Shown here piece after piece: positions 63,190-64,000 of a DNA stretch of 64,000 nt. The notes below the pieces were generated by a model, which had not been told where the DNA came from, did no database searches, and worked only from the letters and a program-made list of their open reading frames with translations. The translations under genes and the position numbers were made by a program. This DNA comes from Lasiosphaeris hirsuta. Taxonomy: Eukaryota > Ascomycota > Sordariomycetes > Sordariales > Lasiosphaeriaceae. The DNA lies in assembly GCA_030549175.1 (NCBI GenBank), contig JAUKUA010000005.1, positions 62,001 through 126,000 of the forward strand, written 5' to 3'. Each line of letters starts with the position of its first letter. The first letter of the stretch is position 1.

Positions 63190-64000
63190 TTATAACCCCG
63201 TGAAATCCGAGGCAGGAAACGCTTCTGCGGCGCGTGCTGCGATGCTACCTAGATACTCCTGCCACTCTAGCTTACAGGTCTGACAGAGCTCTACCCCGCC
63301 AAATTTGCGGGACGTTTCAGCGCCATAGAAGGGACGGAAGATACAGTCATTGCAATGCCCCTGTGCGCTGTCATCTAACAATTCAACGAGCCCAGGGAAC
63401 AATAGTTCGTCGCTGTGTGCAGTAACGGTGGTATGGCGATCATTGTCGACCAGTCCAGTGTGTAGGTCTACCCGGTTCCAAAGCTTGACATGCTGCCGGG
63501 CATTCCATATAATCTCTTCGGTTTCGGGTTTGCCGATAGTGAGACCATCATCCACAAATCGATACCGTCGCATCATCATATGAATGGGACCGCCGATATA
63601 TCGCGTAAAGCTGATGGCGCATTGTAAACTGGTGTCCTTCGCCGCTAGCGCATCCAGAGCCCAGAGGGTCTCGCGGCAACGGTGATAAGCCGTCTTCCGA
63701 ACTTCGTCGCCGGCGTACGCAAATGTGTTGTGAACTTCACCCTCGGCACGGTGTTTATGATAGGCAACGGCGTCATACATCGTAAGACTAATCTCGCCGA
63801 GTATTTGGAGTTGCTGCTCAGTGAACCACCGATCGTAAATGCCGTTGCACACAAGGCTAGCCGCAATTGTGAACCGAGCGAGCCCATCGCAGTCTCGCAA
63901 GCGAAACCAGGTTCTCGGGGCTTGACCAAGCAGATTCACATATCTGTGGAACAAGTCCGAGTTCCGTCGGTCGCAGGATTTGTCCGCCGTAAACAGCAGG
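63190..64000 (-). CDS. Probable BcABA3-type sesquiterpene synthase, 5' end outside window
   Basis: The minus-strand frame is open from the window edge to the stop at 63190; 269 residues are visible. The listed internal start codon is only TTG, so the gene continues to the right. Recognisable blocks: DKSCDRRNSDLFHRYVN, WFRLRDCDGLARFTIAAS, LYD-like MYDAVAYHKHRAEGE, HRCRETLWALDA, YIGGPIHMMMRRYRFVDDG, then a Cys-rich part (CNDC, CQTC) near the end. This order recalls the BcABA3 family, which makes the abscisic-acid precursor alpha-ionylideneethane in Botrytis and lacks the usual DDxxD/NSE metal motifs of terpene synthases; none are visible here either. The assignment is from memory of the family. 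Terminal product unknown. Confidence 0.6.
   Translation of the reverse strand, partial: LLFTADKSCDRRNSDLFHRYVNLLGQAPRTWFRLRDCDGLARFTIAASLVCNGIYDRWFTEQQLQILGEISLTMYDAVAYHKHRAEGEVHNTFAYAGDEVRKTAYHRCRETLWALDALAAKDTSLQCAISFTRYIGGPIHMMMRRYRFVDDGLTIGKPETEEIIWNARQHVKLWNRVDLHTGLVDNDRHTTVTAHSDELLFPGLVELLDDSAQGHCNDCIFRPFYGAETSRKFGGVELCQTCKLEWQEYLGSIAARAAEAFPASDFTGL

Noticed and set aside
1..64000. tRNA genes
   Set aside because: I looked for T-loop-like GGTTCGA segments with matching arms on both strands and found none that folded; a covariance-model scan would be decisive.

Overview
The window looks like nuclear DNA of a filamentous ascomycete (Pezizomycotina, probably Sordariomycetes). The support is: short introns of about 45-150 nt, most with GT..AG ends and a CTRAY-like branch site; many Zn(II)2Cys6 regulators; HET-domain and BTB proteins; Gal80-like and fungal SDR/MDR enzymes; and AT-rich, stop-riddled transposon remains of the kind left by repeat-induced point mutation. 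I see no rRNA, tRNA, CRISPR or telomere repeat. Exon junctions below are my own and rest on frame continuity, GT/AG ends and family motifs; no transcript was available.

Layout. 0-2.6 kb: tail of an unknown gene, then a decayed transposon block with a Ty3/Gypsy chromodomain. 2.6-10.1 kb: an SDR, a DUF2235 alpha/beta hydrolase, and a divergent pair of Gal80-like oxidoreductase-fold protein and C6 regulator. 10.1-15.5 kb: an AT-rich decayed block and a secreted fasciclin (FAS1) protein with a proline-rich tail. 15.5-32 kb: a self/non-self-like island with a large membrane protein, two intact HET proteins, an ankyrin fragment, a class-3 lipase divergently paired with an 829-aa Cys-rich protein of unknown function, and a broken HET/ankyrin locus. 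32-38 kb: a broken coiled-coil gene, an unknown short gene, a BTB protein and a small secreted Cys protein. 38-51.4 kb: a regulator-rich stretch with three transcription-factor-like genes, an MDR quinone-oxidoreductase-like enzyme, a divergently paired SDR, an unknown anchored protein and a small secreted protein. It resembles a metabolic cluster but has no backbone synthase in view. 51.4-62 kb: gene relics, a GRF zinc-finger protein, a LINE-derived ORF, two copies of a dispersed repeat, an LTR-like piece, a kinase-like remnant with no N-lobe, and a 10-Cys secreted protein. 62-64 kb: 3' part of a probable BcABA3-type sesquiterpene synthase running off the right edge.

Two themes cut across the genes. 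First, unusual splice signals: an ATAAGT..AC intron in the DUF2235 gene and two candidate GC..AG introns. Second, frame loss by one base in G/C runs (DUF2235 C-terminus; four successive -1 shifts in the FAS1 proline tail). In both genes the protein resumes intact in the next frame, so homopolymer under-calling in the assembly should be excluded before either is called a pseudogene.
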